From: Catonia carolina
Taxonomy: Eukaryota; Arthropoda; Insecta; Hemiptera; Achilidae
Assembly: GCA_035578175.1 (NCBI GenBank)
Contig: JAQMRL010000010.1
Span: 35,968,784-36,032,783, forward strand
Length of the DNA: 64,000 bases
Reading direction: 5' to 3'
Under the pieces are notes generated by a model, which worked only from the letters and a program-made list of their open reading frames with translations, made no database searches and was not told the DNA's origin. A program made the position numbers and the translations under genes. Below, piece by piece: positions 62,101-64,000 of the stretch; within the stretch, counting starts at the first letter, position 1, and each line of letters begins with the position of its first letter.

Positions 62101-63113
62101 CCCCTGAACCAAAAAACACATAGTTTTAGCGAATAACCTGAGTCTCTGTGTGAGTGCGTGATCAAAAATTATCAAGATACTCCGTTCTAGAGATATCCTA
62201 CAAACTAGATAGTTAGAACATATGTTAGAGACCCGACAGAACATTTTCATCGATATCGCTCAACCGGAATTAGTAGGTTGTTGGGGGTAATGTTTATCTT
62301 TCTCGTGATTTTCTCAAAACGGCTCCTACGACTTTTTTTAAAAATCGCTGTATTTACTACATTTTAATTTTTAAATGAAAAAGTAAGCGTACTCTAAAAT
62401 TCTTATACAGGTTGTGCTCTCTCAATCTAAAGGCTGAGTTCTCGTAGTAAAAACTGGTTATACCAAGACTGCAGCCGCAATATGTATTTTAAGGCTATTT
62501 CGAGACTTTTATACATAATTAAAGTTGTAGAAAATGGAAAACCGACAATTTTTAATATATGACTTTTTCATAACGCTTAGTTTAGCGTCAACTAGTGTTT
62601 TATGTTTTTGCTCATCAAAATCGGTAAAATGTGGGACCTTTAAGATTGCAGCTCCCTAACCACTAGGCCACGGAAGCGGCCAAAAAAATGCCAGACTGAC
62701 AGGGCATTGACAGAACACCGCTTTAAAATCCAGATACGCTGACCACCATCGGCCTGGCATCAAATATTTTGTTGTATATAAAGCATTGTGAATTTATTGA
62801 TTTATTATTTACCCCATTTAGTTGTCCTGTATTAGTGCATTAATACGCAAACAATATTCACATAGGAAATATTTCTGACTAACGTAATGAGCAAATTGTT
62901 TTTTCTCAGAATACGTAAAAATATATTTTTTATCTTTCGTTTAATTTGTAAACTTACGATTGTTTTGGTGGTTGTTGTTCCTTCGTGTTACTAACTCCTG
63001 TTAAATTCAAGTTGCTTCTGATGTTTAGTTCAATATTTACTTCCTGGTCTATTTCAAAACTAGGTATCAGGAAGGACACAGGAACTTGGCGAAAATCACT
63101 TATGGCCATCTCT
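59200..63113 (-). CDS. Gene 4 (partial, exons 3-5): truncated M1-aminopeptidase-like protein
   Basis: Exons 62958-63113, 60784-61059 and 59200-59224 are present; exons 1 and 2 should lie beyond the right end of the window, since in gene 1 exon 2 starts about 1.46 kb upstream of exon 3. Exon 3 reads EMAISDFRQVPVSF then LIPSFEID and LTGVSN, so it resembles gene 2 (Ser instead of the family Cys). Exon 4 reads LVFAIG, YQTIHTENKWPQIF (as in gene 3), SPQIVEVP, then DSEFKN in place of GAMEN. It is one codon longer than in genes 1 and 2. Exon 5 again gives ESSLIDE and stop. Splice sites and phases are intact. Catalytic inactivity is inferred from the lost GAMEN motif and the stop before HEXXH. Confidence 0.8.
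59400..59905 (+). mobile_element. Degraded Jockey-like remnant (unit 4)
   Basis: Orthologous to 2110-2620 of unit 1, including the ADD-encoding stretch (acatgctgacgacacc near 59620). The rest is deleted at about 59905. Confidence 0.6.
60015..60689 (+). mobile_element. Solo LTR, family A (unit 4, intron 4)
   Basis: Starts TGTGGCAATATC, ends AAGTGCTACA, with ATAT on both sides (60011-60014 and 60690-60693). It is the best-preserved intron 4 copy and carries no secondary insertion. Confidence 0.8.
61905..62765 (-). repeat. tRNA-headed composite repeat in intron 3 (unit 4)
   Basis: Orthologous to the copies in units 1-3. Head near 62640-62765, tail motif near 61925-61955. The minus ORF at 62008-62250 lies in its body and is frameshifted in units 2 and 3, so it is not a gene. 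Confidence 0.5.
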
Positions 63114-64000
63114 CTGTGGAAATAACATACATTTTAGTTGTTCTTTATATCTATGTTAGTATTATGTTCACCGTCTACGTTGTAAAGTAGTCAGTGTACT
63201 ACAATACAGAGCGAAAGTTCCGCGTTAGATTACTGGCTAAGATTTGGAAATTACTTAACCCCACTGTCCCATAACTAACAGAGTAGTTATTATTTAAGAT
63301 GATGCGAAGTAAAAGCTAAAAAAATAAACAATATAAATTTATGTAGACAGAAATAACTTAGCTGCTAAACAAACCAACAAAAACTGTCATGTCTGTGACA
63401 AAATCATCTATGACTCTAATGGTATATTGTATATAGATCAGATAAATAATTATGTGCTGAAGATTCAGATATCAACTTCATTTCACGACATTTCAAATCA
63501 CTCAACGTAGTAGTGTTCAGAACGTCAAAATTATCAAAGGAATTAAAAATTATTATTATCATTATCTCCGTTCCAACCAGTTATCGGCTATCGTTCCAAA
63601 CACTTACTGACGTTTTGACATCTGTTTTCCGAGCATTATTAATCCCGATTAACTTCACATTCTCTTTTCTTCTTCGTTTACACGATTAGTTTGGCAAATT
63701 TATATTTGACAAATTGTCAAATGGCATTTAATGTGCAATGCATCATGTAGTTCTTGAACAATTCTTTCAGATAATTTTTAAGCGTTCCAAAAAGAGGCAT
63801 GGCGTTTTAATCGTAGTGCTGAAGTGAGGGACAGCCAATCGGAGGCATCCAGCGGTTACGTCATAAACATTTTTTTGTTCAAAAAATTATATTTGCCTTT
63901 AACTATGAGACTATCGGGATTTTTAATCTATATCCATTATTGTGTGGTAAGATTCTTAGCAAATAAAAAATTAGAATTTTCGTGTAGATGAGCAATTGGA
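63114..64000. other. Intron 2 of gene 4, to the window end
   Basis: Aligns with 7739-8490 of unit 1 (for example gatcagataaataat, tttcaaatcactcaacg). No exon is expected before about 64570. Confidence 0.6.

Larger units (their letters stand above)
58939..64000. repeat. Tandem segmental duplication, unit 4 (cut by window end)
   Basis: Starts with the same 3' flank of the gene and proceeds through LTR, exon 4 and exon 3 in the same order. About 950 bp equivalent to 2620-3570 of unit 1 is deleted at about 59905. The 59200-59900 and 61900-62300 stretches look closest to unit 1, while exon 3 looks closest to unit 2. Confidence 0.85.

Overview
This is nuclear DNA from a eukaryote, very probably an insect. 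It is AT-rich, has long spliced introns with GT/AG borders, short exons, no bacterial-style gene packing, and debris from many insect-type mobile elements (Jockey, RTE, Gypsy-like LTRs, pogo, piggyBac-like MITEs, tRNA-derived SINEs). The species cannot be told from the sequence; a hemipteran is only a guess.

The organising feature is a head-to-tail tandem array. A unit of roughly 17-21 kb is repeated four times (about 1648-22555, 22556-39278, 39279-58938, and 58939 to the window end, where it is cut). Every unit carries one five-exon gene on the minus strand. A fifth, more diverged gene (gene 0) begins at 973 and runs off the left end. Almost none of this shows up as long ORFs, because most exons lack a start codon. 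I rebuilt the genes from conserved splice sites, matching phases and alignment between units.

Each complete gene (gene 1 at 1906-10703, gene 2 at 22807-31654, gene 3 at 39538-48348; gene 4 at 59200-63113 is partial) encodes a 293-298 residue protein. It has a signal peptide followed by the N-terminal part of an M1 (aminopeptidase N) metallopeptidase. Landmarks line up one after another: LKPxxYNIDM, TIILNA, YALKI, the LIPCF segment (family PCFDEP), the SPQIVVVP segment (family KLDQIAVPDF), and a C-terminal ESSLIDE (family ENSLLxD, just after GAMENWG). The exopeptidase GAMEN motif is lost in all copies. The protein stops right after this point, before the zinc-binding HEXXH region. The array therefore appears to encode a family of secreted, catalytically dead, truncated aminopeptidase-like proteins. 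All splice sites, phases and reading frames are intact in every copy although the introns are full of indels, which argues for selection on the proteins.

The rest is introns and intergenic DNA. Some insertions predate the duplications and sit in all units: a Jockey remnant, a solo LTR in intron 4, and a tRNA-headed repeat in intron 3. Others are unit-specific, and the uninterrupted sister units show their empty sites exactly: a pogo element nested in the unit 2 LTR, two TTAA-flanked piggyBac-like MITEs, a GC-rich solo LTR in unit 1, a 1.58-kb LTR in unit 3, a 5'-truncated Jockey with a 14-bp target duplication in unit 2, and a SINE inside the 5' leader of gene 0. Sequence types alternate or switch between units, which suggests past unequal crossing-over or gene conversion.
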